Assembly (NCBI RefSeq): GCF_014199255.1
Contig: NZ_JACIJF010000019.1
Coordinates: 1-60,598, forward strand
From: Sphingomonas xinjiangensis
GTDB taxonomy: Bacteria > Pseudomonadota > Alphaproteobacteria > Sphingomonadales > Sphingomonadaceae
Length of the DNA stretch: 60,598 nucleotides
Reading direction: 5' to 3'
Shown here in pieces: positions 9,900 through 18,984 of this stretch. Position 1 is the first letter of the stretch. Every line of letters begins with the position of its first letter. The notes under the pieces are model-generated. The model worked only from the letters and a program-made list of their open reading frames with translations. It searched no databases and was not told the origin of the DNA. Made by a program: the position numbers and the translations under genes.

Positions 9900-9958
9900 G
9901 CGAGGACTTCGCCACTGATCGTGGCAAAGCCTGCAGCCCAATCTCGTTCATGACGATC

Positions 9959-10147
9959 CTATCGCGCTTCGGGACGATTAGGGCTGCTCGACACATTTCG
10001 AAGGCGAGCGGCCAATTCTGCTTCACACTCCTGCGCCATAGCTAGAAACTGGTCCTGAGCAGGACCTGCTCCTAACGCCGCGCTCAGGCTGCGGCATTGC
10101 TGAGCGAGCATGATCAGTTCCTGCTCTCGCCCTCGATCACGTTGCAC
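9959..10147 (-). CDS. small helical hypothetical protein, 62 residues
   Basis: Short frame of 62 codons, rich in Ala, Glu, Gln and Arg, predicted helical, containing MAQECEAELAARLRN. It resembles the short helical proteins common in alphaproteobacteria that have no assigned function. It is the last of four small minus-strand genes between 9.96 and 11.06 kb. No signal peptide. The start is the first ATG; no strong ribosome site is seen. Confidence 0.45.
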   Translation of the reverse strand: MQRDRGREQELIMLAQQCRSLSAALGAGPAQDQFLAMAQECEAELAARLRNVSSSPNRPEAR

Positions 10148-10188
10148 TTCCGCACCTTATGCCAGCTACACCTAGACGATCGCGATCG

Positions 10189-10449
10189 TCAGACATTCTT
10201 TCGGCTGTCGGCTAGAATGCGATGTGAATTCTGAATTAGTTCGCGAGATAAGTTGATCGCGGTCGAAGTGCTATCTTCGACACTTCTAGCTGCATTGCCC
10301 GCCCGATTAGCACGTAATGCCCGGGCCTGGCTCGAATGCCGCTCCGCGAGCTCCATGTGGCGCTCGCGCGCCTCACTGGTCGCGCTAGAGGACGCAAGCG
10401 CCAACTCCTGAGCTGCACGATTTTCATGATACTGAACATCATCGGACAT
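10189..10449 (-). CDS. small helical hypothetical protein, 86 residues
   Basis: Starts MSDDVQYHENRAAQELALA and ends in ILADSRKNV. I chose the ATG at 10449 because GGGAGG lies 5 bases before it; a longer open frame upstream lacks such a site. The product is hydrophilic and helical with many Ala, Arg, Glu and Ser. No known domain. It belongs to a group of small minus-strand genes placed 3' of the CheB/HWE signalling block and convergent with it. Confidence 0.6.
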   Translation of the reverse strand: MSDDVQYHENRAAQELALASSSATSEARERHMELAERHSSQARALRANRAGNAARSVEDSTSTAINLSRELIQNSHRILADSRKNV

Positions 10450-10583
10450 AAAGCCTCCCGTCAAAGCGGAGGCTCTCCAGATGCCTTCAGTCGCCAGCAT
10501 GCCCACAGTAGGCCGGCGATGAGTCACCTTACACTACCTTGGGCCAATCCTCGTATGAAATCGATAGCCGTATCTTGGTTGGC

Positions 10584-10808
10584 TCACGTTGCTTGTCTGG
10601 CTTCCAGGGCTTCGATGATTGCCGCACGATGCGCGCGATGCTCAACCATGGTTGAGTTAAATAGCGCCAGTAGGTTTTCGGCTTCCTGGGTGGAGTGCGC
10701 TTGAACCCGCAACCTCGTTATCAGCTCCTCCTGTTGCGCGATGTGGCGCTCTCCCTGAGCGATGTGCCGATCTGCCATATCCACGTCGGCTTGTGTGTAC
10801 TGAGTCAT
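10584..10808 (-). CDS. small coiled-coil hypothetical protein, 74 residues
   Basis: From the ATG at 10808 the protein reads MTQYTQADVDMADRHIAQG and continues with a repeated HIAQ-type heptad and a second helix ending EALEARQAT. Short coiled-coil proteins with the ADRHIAxGERHIAxQ pattern are frequent in soil alphaproteobacteria. Function unknown. An earlier in-frame Met exists 12 codons upstream, but that extension does not fit the family pattern. The ribosome site is weak. Confidence 0.6.
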   Translation of the reverse strand: MTQYTQADVDMADRHIAQGERHIAQQEELITRLRVQAHSTQEAENLLALFNSTMVEHRAHRAAIIEALEARQAT

Positions 10809-10894
10809 GTGCGAAATGTGGATCAATAGGGCACTCGGACGCAATGCCGTTTAGGCTCATGCGTGATCGGCTGACGGCCTCGCTGTCGCGAATG

Positions 10895-11056
10895 TCAGAT
10901 GTGAAAGTAGGCCATTTTCAATGCACATCTGCGACACTCGCTGGCCGTGATTAGACTCATCGCAATCATTGACGGAAAAGCTACGAGCACCTGGTGGGTT
11001 CCGGTGGCATCCTTGTTTGGCTTGGCAATTCGTATCCTGATGCGCGAGATGAACAT
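10895..11056 (-). CDS. small hypothetical protein, 53 residues
   Basis: Begins MFISRIRIRIAKPNKDATG with a strong ribosome site (GAGGAG, 6 bases before the ATG at 11056). There are two Cys in the C-terminal part (SECRRCALK). No domain recognised. It is the first of the four small minus-strand genes. A longer open frame up to 11155 runs through the ribosome site and is less likely to be the real start. Confidence 0.45.
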   Translation of the reverse strand: MFISRIRIRIAKPNKDATGTHQVLVAFPSMIAMSLITASECRRCALKMAYFHI

Positions 11057-11255
11057 GTCCGTCTCCTCAAGAGCCGCAGCCGACGAACGACGCTTAGCGC
11101 GGAGGACTGATCCAGTGAATGAGCGGCTGGGCGGACCACTATGTAAGTTCGCCACTTAGATGCGTCATCGGCAAACCGCGTCTAACAGCGGCACCCTTGC
11201 GAGATGAGTGAACGTCCGCTCTCGCCCACCTGCGCCTAAAAGCTGCCTGTCTGAG

Positions 11256-11365
11256 AACCACCCAAAAGTTGTCGGTCGGCGGCCGGTGGTTCGAATATGA
11301 ACCTACGGCAGCTTTTGGGAAGCGCGCGGGCAGCCCTAAACGGCAGCTGTTGGCGCCGAGCTGCC
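11256..11365 (+). repeat. REP-like dispersed repeat, copy 3, with 5' extension
   Basis: The core at 11297-11365 reads ATGAACCTACGGCAGC onward and ends GGCAGCT-GTTGGCGCCG-AGCTGCC. It is preceded by a 40-bp extension starting AACCACCCAAAAG and ending GGTGGTT, itself an inverted repeat. The same extension is found at 20001-20040. The rest of 11057-11854 shows no gene I can support. Confidence 0.8.
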
Positions 11366-11854
11366 GCAAGTACGGTGCCAGACGGCGTGTTTGCCCATTG
11401 CTGATTGTTCTACGGCGACTGACTTGGGATCTGGCTACCGCCAGCCCGTGCGAAAGCCACCGGTCCGCTCCTGGTGCGAAAAGCGAGCCCGGCCGCTGCC
11501 GCCCCAAACCGGACGACCGGGTCGGTTATCCGCAGCCCCGAAGCAGCCATTCATTCAGCGCACGTCCCTATTCTGCGTCTTCTCGCAGCGTCCGACTTAG
11601 AGCTGTCGATCAGGACACATTGATGCGACGTCTTAAAGAGACCAGCGCGTTCGCCGATATCATCCCGATGGGAGGCCTCGACCGTCTCGATCGCCGTTCC
11701 CTTTCGGAATATCAAAGACCGGTCGGGCGCTTGGCAGCGCAACCGGCAGGCGGACAATCACAAGCTAGGCGCCGCTCGCCGCTTTGGCTTGGTTGCCGTT
11801 GACCGAACCGTCTCCCCAAGATAGTTAGCATGGTAACCGTATGGAGACTGACTG

Positions 11855-12148
11855 ATGAATAAGCGGCTACATGCAATCGCTAGGGTTCTGCCGCGTCCGG
11901 AGCACTTGGAGGACGCCCGTGAGGCGATCCGTGCCATTGTAGACAGAACCCGCGCCGAACCTGGCTGTCTGGAGTTTCGCGTCAACGAGGACGTGACGGA
12001 CGGAAGCCTGCACCTTTACGAGGAGTGGGCTAACGCGGAGGCGCTTCGCTACCATCATGAGCAGCCCTACACCCAGCACGTCTTCCGACGCTATGAGGAG
12101 TGGCTTGCCGAGCCTGTCCGGCTGATTGAACTCACACCCGTGGCCTGA
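11855..12148 (+). CDS. ABM-family (quinol monooxygenase-like) protein
   Basis: A 97-residue protein spanning a complete antibiotic-biosynthesis monooxygenase domain: N-terminal beta strand with AIARVLPRPE, the middle motif EPGCLEFRVNEDV, then LYEEWANAEAL and the C-terminal HHEQPYTQHVF helix. Members are small dimeric cytoplasmic ferredoxin-like folds, often oxidising quinols or acting in stress or heme metabolism. The exact substrate is unknown. A MarR-type regulator follows almost immediately in the same direction, which suggests the pair responds to a small aromatic or oxidant signal. Confidence 0.87.
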   Translation: MNKRLHAIARVLPRPEHLEDAREAIRAIVDRTRAEPGCLEFRVNEDVTDGSLHLYEEWANAEALRYHHEQPYTQHVFRRYEEWLAEPVRLIELTPVA

Positions 12149-12184
12149 GCAGTGTTCTTCCTGAAGGAACTGCCCAGCCGGCGG

Positions 12185-12595
12185 ATGATCAACGGCTACA
12201 CGGTGGCCCACCCCCAGGCCGATACCAACACCGTGCTCGCTACTCTCCAGATGATGAGGCGAGCCAGCCTTCTGATCCGTCGTCTGGAGAGTTTCTTCGC
12301 CGAGCACGACCTTTCCCAACTCCGCTTCCTTGCCTTGATCGTCATCGATCGTGAACCCGAGCGCGACAGCTTGTCGGCAAGCGAAATTGCCGAGCGGCTC
12401 GACGTGTCGCGCCCGGTGACGACCCGCACCCTCCAGAGCCTTGCGGCAGCAGGGCTGGTGCGGGTGGAGGCGGGCGAGGGAGACGGACGTTTCAAGCGTG
12501 TCGCATTGACCCAGAACGGACGCAGCAAACTTGCCGAGGTGCTGCCGGGTTACTTCGCGATCCTTAGCGATGCTTCCGCGGAGGCTCGCGCGTGA
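12185..12595 (+). CDS. MarR-family transcriptional regulator
   Basis: About 136 residues from the ATG at 12185; a GTG at 12152 in the same frame would add 11 residues. A winged helix-turn-helix is clear: LSASEIAERLDVSRPVTTR followed by TLQSLAAAGLVRVEAG and the wing with RFKRVALTQNGR. MarR proteins bind as dimers to palindromes and usually release DNA when they bind phenolic compounds or are oxidised. It follows the ABM monooxygenase gene and probably controls that unit. A perfect-looking palindrome lies 14 bases after its stop codon. Confidence 0.88.
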   Translation: MINGYTVAHPQADTNTVLATLQMMRRASLLIRRLESFFAEHDLSQLRFLALIVIDREPERDSLSASEIAERLDVSRPVTTRTLQSLAAAGLVRVEAGEGDGRFKRVALTQNGRSKLAEVLPGYFAILSDASAEARA

Positions 12596-12608
12596 CCTGA
12601 GCAGCTCC

Positions 12609-12638
12609 CGGTGTCAAAACCGGACGGTTTTGGCACCG
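12609..12638 (+). terminator. 14-bp inverted repeat after the MarR gene
   Basis: Left arm 12609-12622 (CGGTGTCAAAACCG) pairs with right arm 12625-12638 (CGGTTTTGGCACCG), one G-U pair, with only GA between. There is no T-run after it, so it is either a weak terminator hairpin or an operator-like palindrome. Nearby (12670-12695) the motif GTGTCAGAA occurs twice in direct orientation. Confidence 0.45.
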
Positions 12639-12862
12639 TAGCTGACGCACGCTCTTCTGCGGGTTCCAGCGTGTCAGAAGTCAGTGTCAGAATGTTCGCT
12701 CACCGGATCGGCGACCAAGCGCTCGGATGAGCGAAATCGGCGCGCGTAGCCGCCGTCGATCTGCGGCTGAATCAACGTCTGCTTACGAGGGATCGCAGTC
12801 CAATAGCGGACCGGCCGCTATCCATCCGACACTGACGTCCGACCTGCCGAAAGTTAAGCTGA

Positions 12863-12928
12863 ATGAACGGCCGGTTATAGGAAGCAGGGGAGGGGCTAGG
12901 AAAGGCAGCTACTGGCGTTCAGCTACGG
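12863..12928 (+). repeat. REP-like dispersed repeat, copy 4 (diverged)
   Basis: Starts ATGAACGGCCGG and keeps GGCAGCTACTGGCGTTCAGCT; the closing arm is imperfect. The remainder of 12639-13062 holds no gene I can support. Confidence 0.6.
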
Positions 12929-13062
12929 CTCTCTGCGAGATCAACACGTCCGCTGTGCCGCCATATGCGCCTGCTTCTGAAAAGACCTGCGAAGCCGTTC
13001 GCTTGACCTCCCGGAGGGCTCACGCGCACTATGACTGCGTTGCGGAGCAGGGGTAAGAACGA

Positions 13063-14352
13063 GTGAGGAAGTTTACGGCGAGGATTGCTGCAGGCCTGCT
13101 GGTCTCGACCGCTCTGTTCAGCAGTGTGTCGAACGCTCAGACATCGCCCAGACCACTGGCGGAGGCGGCTTCAAAAATTTCCGCAGCAAGGCTGGGCTCT
13201 CTGCGCGCTCAACTGCAACGGTATGTCGACGAAGGCAGATTGGCCGGCGTCGTCGTTAGGATTCAGCAAGGCGGCAAGGTGGTGTTCTCTGAAGCCGTCG
13301 GGTGGCGCGACAGGGAAACGCGTGATCCGATGCGTGAGGATAGCATCTTCCGCATCGCCTCCCAGACCAAGGCGCTGACCAGCGTTGCGGTGATGATGCT
13401 GATGGAGGAAGGCAAGCTGCTGCTCGATGATCCCGTCGCTAAGCATCTGCCTGAATGGACGAAGACGACGGTAGCGGTGGCGAAGGCGCAGGGCGGGTAC
13501 GAGACCGTGCCCGCCAAGCGACCAATCACGATACGGGATCTCCTCACTCATACAGCGGGGATTTCCTACGGTTCCGGGCCTGCTGATAAGGAGTGGCGCC
13601 AGGCTGGTCTATCCGGGTGGTATTTCGCAGACCGAAGTCAGCCCGTATCGAGCTATGTCGCACGAATGGCGACCTTGCCAATGGCGGCACAGCCCGGCGA
13701 GAAGTTCGTTTACGGCTACAACACGGACATTCTGGGCGTCGTCGTGGAGAAGCTCAGCGGCAAGTCGCTGCAGGCGTTCCTAGACGAGCGCCTAATCAAG
13801 CCGCTCGGAATGAAGGACACCTCATTCTATCTCCCCCGGGAGAAGGTCGGCAGGCTCGCGGTCGTGTATGAAGCGGACGGAGGCAAGCTTAAGCGTGCCG
13901 ACGATGCGAGCTCCTGGAACGAAGGAGGCCATTTCGGTCAAGGGCACTATCTGGGCGGGCCCCGCCTCGCATACTCAGGTGGTGCAGGTCTGCTGTCCAC
14001 CGCCACTGACTATAGCCGCTTCCTTGAAATGCTTCGGCGAGGCGGAGAGCTCGACGGGCGCCGATATCTGAGCCGCAAGACGGTGGAGCTCATGGTTTCC
14101 AACCATCTCGGCGCCGTGGAATACAACGCCGGTATGGGTTTCGGCCTGGGGTTCTCGATCCGCATGGATTTGGGAGCCGCGGGCCAGCCAGGTTCGGAAG
14201 GCGAGTTCGGTTGGGGTGGCGCATATCACAGCACTTACTGGGTCGATCCCGAGGAAGGGCTAACCGTCGCCTACATGACCCAACTACTACCTGCGGGAGA
14301 CATCGACGACCACGGAAAGGTACGCTCCCTGATTTACCAAGCCGTTGAATGA
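13063..14352 (+). CDS. secreted serine hydrolase of the beta-lactamase/esterase (class C-like) family
   Basis: A 429-residue protein with an N-terminal signal peptide (RKFTARIAAGLLVSTALFSS, cut after SNAQ). The SxxK nucleophile motif is Ser100-Gln-Thr-Lys103 in RIASQTKAL. A YxN motif is present in VYGYNTDILG (about 219-221), followed by the SGKSLQAFL helix, and a late GWGGAYHSTYW segment is in the position of the KTG-like box. This pattern is typical of EstB-like esterases and related serine hydrolases acting in the periplasm. True beta-lactam hydrolysis is not implied. Start is GTG at 13063 after a GAACGA stretch. It appears to be a single-gene unit. Confidence 0.88.
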   Translation: MRKFTARIAAGLLVSTALFSSVSNAQTSPRPLAEAASKISAARLGSLRAQLQRYVDEGRLAGVVVRIQQGGKVVFSEAVGWRDRETRDPMREDSIFRIASQTKALTSVAVMMLMEEGKLLLDDPVAKHLPEWTKTTVAVAKAQGGYETVPAKRPITIRDLLTHTAGISYGSGPADKEWRQAGLSGWYFADRSQPVSSYVARMATLPMAAQPGEKFVYGYNTDILGVVVEKLSGKSLQAFLDERLIKPLGMKDTSFYLPREKVGRLAVVYEADGGKLKRADDASSWNEGGHFGQGHYLGGPRLAYSGGAGLLSTATDYSRFLEMLRRGGELDGRRYLSRKTVELMVSNHLGAVEYNAGMGFGLGFSIRMDLGAAGQPGSEGEFGWGGAYHSTYWVDPEEGLTVAYMTQLLPAGDIDDHGKVRSLIYQAVE

Positions 14353-14506
14353 AATAGCCTCGTGGGACGCCGCCGCTGATTCACCGCCTAGCGGCGCAAA
14401 GATCGGGACCCCTTGCATCGACCTCTGCTGCACGAAGGCGCTTCTTCCCTAGAGCGGGCGTGGGTCAAACTCCTGGAGAGCTGGCCAGACGCATGCGCCG
14501 CGAAAG

Positions 14507-14575
14507 ATGAATGACCGGCAAATATCGGGGATCCGGCCAAGGGCTCAGAAAGGCAGCTACTGGCGCCGAGCTGCC
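14507..14575 (+). repeat. REP-like dispersed repeat, copy 5
   Basis: ATGAATGACCGGCAAATA start, GGCAGCT-ACTGGCGCCG-AGCTGCC hairpin at the end. It lies between two convergent genes. The rest of 14353-14812 shows no other feature. Confidence 0.7.
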
Positions 14576-14812
14576 GCACGCACGGGGCCAGAGATGTTCG
14601 CCTACTACTGATCGTTAAATATCGACTGGCTTGGAAGGGTTATGGTGGGCAGATGAATCACGTCGTGCCCGACCTGGCGCTTACGGTGATAATGACCTCA
14701 GATGCCCAGCGGAGCGAGGGACAATGAACACATCGCTGCTTTGCACGCACTTCTCTCGGAGGGCATCGTACCAGCGGCTGTATCCGGCGCGCAGATTGAG
14801 GCGATACTTGCC

Positions 14813-15916
14813 TCAGGCTCTCTGCGCCGACACGGGATTGGCCATCGCCAAAGGCTCGGCGCCCCGTTTCGCCGGCACCATGCGCTCGATAAGCTTGGAA
14901 GCGACCGTGACGAATGGAAGCACTAGCAGAGCTCCTGCGATATTAAACAGGACATGCGCATTGGCGATGCTTTGCCCGGTGTCACCCGCGGTCGCCTTGC
15001 CGAAGCTGGCGAGCTGATCGACCAACAGAACGCCGATAGCGACCGAGATGATGTTGAACGCCAGGTGGAAGATACCTGCCTTCACCGCTGCGCGTGATCG
15101 GCCGACCGTCGCTACGAGCGTATCCGCGCACGTGCCGATCTCCGCGCCGAGCATCATGGCCACACCTGCGGGAAGCGTGATCAGCCCGCCGCCGGCGAGG
15201 GTGATGACGATCCCCATCATCGCGGAAGAAGACTGGATCGCGATTGTCACCAGCGCCCCCGCGAAAACGCCCAGAAGCGGGTTCTCAAGCTGCCTCAGCA
15301 CTCCGATGATTTCAGGACGATCCTGCAACGGCTCGGCGGCGATGCCGATGATGTTCAGGCCAAACAGCACCATTCCCAACCCCAAAAGGATGGTGGCGCG
15401 TTGCTTGGCTTTGTCGGACTTTCCGAGCCCCTTCCACAGCAGGCCGGCGGCTATGATTAGCGGCGCATAGGTGTCGATGTTCCAGGCGAACACCTGGCTG
15501 GAAAAGGTCGTGCCGATATTCGCGCCCAAGATGAAGGGCAGCGAATGGGCGAACGAGATCAAGCCGGCATCCACGATCGCCATCAGCAGGATGATCACCA
15601 CGGACGAAGAGTCGAGTACCACGGTGGCTGCGGTTCCGCTTGCCAGCGCTACGAAGCGGTTCGAAGATGAGCGCTGGAGTAGCTTCTGAAAGCGCCCACC
15701 TTGGGTCTGCTTCAGGGCAGTGGCGAGTATGTCTACGCCGTACAGAAACAGTGCCAACCCGCCGATCGCCCCCATTGCCAGCGTCACCCAGTCGAATGGT
15801 TCGGAAGCCTGTCCAGTCTGGGCTGAAGCTCCTGACACCATCAAAGAGCCGCCGACGACCATGATCACGCGGATCACGGCTGTGCCTGACAGTGGGGCGC
15901 GTTGCGTAATCGGCAT
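14813..15916 (-). CDS. Na/Pi cotransporter-family membrane protein
   Basis: A 367-residue inner-membrane protein with eight or so hydrophobic segments and the internal duplication typical of the Na/Pi cotransporter (NptA/PNaS) family. The second repeat carries AIQSSSAMMGIVITLAGGG and MLGAEIGTC. The first repeat carries VLDSSSVVIILLMAIVDAG and ILGANIGTT, where QSSS has become DSSS. There is no C-terminal PhoU-like domain, so it is the short form. Na-dependent phosphate uptake is the family role; the Gln-to-Asp change in one signature makes the substrate less certain. A hydrophobic N-terminal stretch may be a signal or first membrane segment. Confidence 0.87.
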   Translation of the reverse strand: MPITQRAPLSGTAVIRVIMVVGGSLMVSGASAQTGQASEPFDWVTLAMGAIGGLALFLYGVDILATALKQTQGGRFQKLLQRSSSNRFVALASGTAATVVLDSSSVVIILLMAIVDAGLISFAHSLPFILGANIGTTFSSQVFAWNIDTYAPLIIAAGLLWKGLGKSDKAKQRATILLGLGMVLFGLNIIGIAAEPLQDRPEIIGVLRQLENPLLGVFAGALVTIAIQSSSAMMGIVITLAGGGLITLPAGVAMMLGAEIGTCADTLVATVGRSRAAVKAGIFHLAFNIISVAIGVLLVDQLASFGKATAGDTGQSIANAHVLFNIAGALLVLPFVTVASKLIERMVPAKRGAEPLAMANPVSAQRA

Positions 15917-16211
15917 GACGCTTCATTGCACTGCGGTGTGACCTGCTCATTACGGCGATTGACCACCCCAGCGGAAGCAATCGGCAGCACGACCAGACGT
16001 CTGCCTTAGCAGACGGCAATCACCACCTCGGCAGGATGGAAGTGTATCGTGCGCTAGTGCGGCGGTGTTGCCGTTGACAACGCGGTTGAAGTCTGTGGCA
16101 ACCGTGAGATCAAACAGCCGTCAGGTCGACGTGAATGGACGGTCGAACTTGAGGGCTGGGCAGGGGACCTGGATGGCTTTTGGCGCGGTCCGACGTGTTC
16201 ATCCGAACCCG

Positions 16212-17000
16212 CTAGGAAGCCCTCTTGTCGGACTTCAACATCGCGTCCTTGACGGCGTTGCCGGCCAAGGCTCCGGCAGCAAGCGAGATGACGACGTTCC
16301 CGACGAACATGTCTGCGATGCCCACCACGCTGGCAAAGGCGACCAACGCCGAGGCCGTGACCGGTGTAGCAGCTGCAGCTTTGCCAAGCGTCACCTTCGC
16401 GGACTGTCGAACCGACTTCAGTTTGCCGAGAACGCCATCAAGTGGGGCTTCGCGCTCGGCAAGCTCTATCAATTCGCCGAGGGCCTGGTGCAGCAGGCGT
16501 AAATGAGAAACGGCCTCCTCACTGACGCTGTCTACTGGTCCGCCGTTATCGAAAAGACGCACTTCGTCGTCGATGAGGCGCTCAACCGCCAGCATGGCTG
16601 AGGGTCCTAGCGCCCGCACGACCATTGCTTGCTCGCGAACAGACATGCGACCGGTCCACGACGAGGAAGCAGCTGCCAAGGCGCCAGCCACTCTGAGGAC
16701 CAGCGGCTCGAACTCAGCACGGACCAGATCACGACGCGCGTTGCGGTCCGCTGTCTCCCTCAGATTTCGAACGACGGCGGGCAGGTTCGCCTCTGCGGCG
16801 ACGAACGCCGGCGCAAGGGGCCGCAGGTCTGCTCGGTTCAGCAACGCGCGTCGCAGTGCCTTGTAGCGACTATCATCCGCGAGATCCTGAATCCCGTCGC
16901 ACGCTCCTAAGCACAAGGTTCGCAAGCGCTGTGTAGCTTCTTTATCCGAAAGGCCTTCGGGCCAACTGGTTCTTCTCGCCCCAACCAATCCGTATTCCAT
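16212..17000 (-). CDS. hypothetical protein with C-terminal membrane segments
   Basis: A 262-residue protein I do not recognise. The first 200 residues are helical and charged (for example LRETADRNARRDLVRAEFE). The C-terminal part (about 205-250) is hydrophobic, with TPVTASALVAFASVVGIAD and VVISLAAGALAGNAVK, enough for one or two membrane passes. It lies 115 bases after the patatin gene on the same strand and may be co-transcribed. No signal peptide. Function unknown; a membrane-anchored partner of the phospholipase is one guess. The 15917-16211 interval upstream of its stop holds nothing I can identify. Confidence 0.6.
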   Translation of the reverse strand: MEYGLVGARRTSWPEGLSDKEATQRLRTLCLGACDGIQDLADDSRYKALRRALLNRADLRPLAPAFVAAEANLPAVVRNLRETADRNARRDLVRAEFEPLVLRVAGALAAASSSWTGRMSVREQAMVVRALGPSAMLAVERLIDDEVRLFDNGGPVDSVSEEAVSHLRLLHQALGELIELAEREAPLDGVLGKLKSVRQSAKVTLGKAAAATPVTASALVAFASVVGIADMFVGNVVISLAAGALAGNAVKDAMLKSDKRAS

Positions 17001-17115
17001 GGCCCAAACTCGTCTCGACTCGCTTGGGCCAGTTATATCATGCAGGAAGGCGCTATAGAACAGAAAGAGAACACCGGTAGGTGCTTGCGGTTTTCAAGAC
17101 GGTCACCTTCGCGGT

Positions 17116-18852
17116 TCAATATCGTGGATTGACCCGGAGCACTCCGGTCGGGCGAGGCAGCTTGCCAGTCTGATCGGCAATCGGTGGCTCGAAATTCTGG
17201 TGGAGGGCGGCAACGGCGTCGAGCCGTTTGTGAATCTCGTGGCGCTCCGCTCTGCTCAGTCGTTTGTAGCTGTCGACTTGCGTGAGGTAGGATGCGAGCC
17301 AAGCCCCGAAGCCGTGCATCCAGGTCCGGTGGAATTCGGCCACTGTGCGTTCGAGCTGTTCGTAGGCGACCAACGAGCGGCGCCAGCGGTGCTCATCGAA
17401 GTTGAGCTCGCCACCTGCGAATCGTCGTCCCACTTCAAGCCCGCGCTGCATTAGGCTGCGCGCGAGTTCGGGTGACATTGTCAGGTTGAACCCTCCCTCG
17501 CCGGGGCCAAGCAGCACGCGCGCGATCCGCTCGCGCTGGCCAGGCATGGTGCTAAGCAACTGATCCTGCCAATCCTTTGCCGCGATCAAAGCTGCGCCAA
17601 GAAAGGCGCTGACCGAGTGTACTTCGCCTGAGGGAAGTCCAAAGCCGTGCCGCGCGGTGGAGGGAATGAAGACGCGTTCGGGTCCGAGCGCATCATCGCC
17701 GGGTAGATCGTCCAAGCTAAGCGCAAAGGTCGGTCGCTCCGGAAGGAGCGCGTCGAACAGGTGGATGGGAAAGTTGCTGCTGATCCCACCATCGGCAAAC
17801 AGGATGCGCCTGTTCTCGATCACTGGCTGGGCTCCCGTAGCGCGGCGCAGTTCGGCACCTGCGAAGTCGCGTACGTGGACCGGTACCGCGCTGAACAGCA
17901 GCGGAAACGCTAAACTCATGCGGGCCGCGACGATGACGGGGAGTTGATCAGGAGACGGAAACGCAAGCAGCCCCGGCATATGTGCGACATCGGTAGCGGA
18001 CGCTGCCATTTGATCGCAGACTGCTGACGGGAACAAGTCGCGCCATTCCTCCTCGCTGTATGCTGCGGTAATGCCAAGTACTGGCAGCGTGTGCGGCCGT
18101 CCCATACCGAGGTTCGTGGTGACGACACGAAGGTCAATCTGCCGGTCAGCCGCCGTTCCTCTGAGATCGCCGAAGCTCAGAGCTGGCGTCGATGGTGCGT
18201 CAGGACCGAAGGCGACGTCTTGCAGCGCTTCGTGCAGCCACCGGGTCAGTGCTGGCCCTTGGCCGCCCGGTTGATCGAGCCCGGGGCATAGTCCAAAGTC
18301 GCTACCGGGAAGCTCGTGACGCACGAGCCTGATCAACCGGAAAGCGATGCTGGCGATGCACCCGACCAGCGCGCCAAGCACCGTCCCGGCAATCCCGCCG
18401 TTTAGCAACCAAAGGAGAAGCCCGCCTACCAGGGCGCCTGCACCCGCTGCCAGCGGCGCAATGGCCGGTATCGTCAGGAGCAAACTCAACATTCCCCCGC
18501 CGCGTTGGGCGCGCATCAGGAACGCGAAAAGCGGACGATACCGCCGCCGAGCCTGAAACAGGTTCGGCAGCATCTGGGGCAGTTTATCGCAGTGTTTTTG
18601 CAAGCGTACGAAGCCCGACGGGTCGTCACGATGAGTGCGCGCGTACTCGGCCGCCGCCGCGAGCGCCGCTGCGATCGCCCCGGCTGAGGTGCCGCCGATC
18701 GAGCGGAACCTATATCGCGTTGCAAGTTCAAGAACAGCGTAGGGGTAGACTAAGCCACTCGTCACACCGCCCTTCAAGACGATGTCGCACTCCTCTGGCG
18801 GGTTTGCGAACAACTCGGCGGTATAGGACGGCAGTGGCTGTTCGGTTTCCAC
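17116..18852 (-). CDS. patatin-like phospholipase with membrane segment
   Basis: A 578-residue protein starting METEQPLPSYTAEL. The patatin signatures are intact: glycine-rich oxyanion loop LKGGVTSGLVYP, nucleophile Ser56 in GGTSAGAI, and the catalytic Asp in FADGGISSNFP around residue 350. Between them, about 118-175, lies a strongly hydrophobic stretch (SLLLTIPAIAPLAAGAGAL and following) that probably anchors it in the membrane, which is unusual for simple patatins. It would release fatty acids from phospholipids. A 262-residue membrane protein follows on the same strand, and a secreted nuclease gene is divergent from its start. Confidence 0.87.
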   Translation of the reverse strand: METEQPLPSYTAELFANPPEECDIVLKGGVTSGLVYPYAVLELATRYRFRSIGGTSAGAIAAALAAAAEYARTHRDDPSGFVRLQKHCDKLPQMLPNLFQARRRYRPLFAFLMRAQRGGGMLSLLLTIPAIAPLAAGAGALVGGLLLWLLNGGIAGTVLGALVGCIASIAFRLIRLVRHELPGSDFGLCPGLDQPGGQGPALTRWLHEALQDVAFGPDAPSTPALSFGDLRGTAADRQIDLRVVTTNLGMGRPHTLPVLGITAAYSEEEWRDLFPSAVCDQMAASATDVAHMPGLLAFPSPDQLPVIVAARMSLAFPLLFSAVPVHVRDFAGAELRRATGAQPVIENRRILFADGGISSNFPIHLFDALLPERPTFALSLDDLPGDDALGPERVFIPSTARHGFGLPSGEVHSVSAFLGAALIAAKDWQDQLLSTMPGQRERIARVLLGPGEGGFNLTMSPELARSLMQRGLEVGRRFAGGELNFDEHRWRRSLVAYEQLERTVAEFHRTWMHGFGAWLASYLTQVDSYKRLSRAERHEIHKRLDAVAALHQNFEPPIADQTGKLPRPTGVLRVNPRY

Positions 18853-18984
18853 GAGCGTTTTCCCCGCTTGATAGTGAGCACTGCCCGGATACGGGTCGCT
18901 GCAGTTCCCGAAGGTGGTATACGCCGCTTTTCATGCGTTCTCATGTCACTTCGTGCGGACGAACGGGTAGCTAAGGATGGTGCC

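Noticed and set aside
11281..11300. tRNA-like GGTTCGAA motif
   Set aside because: It is part of the repeat 5' extension; no cloverleaf can be folded around it.
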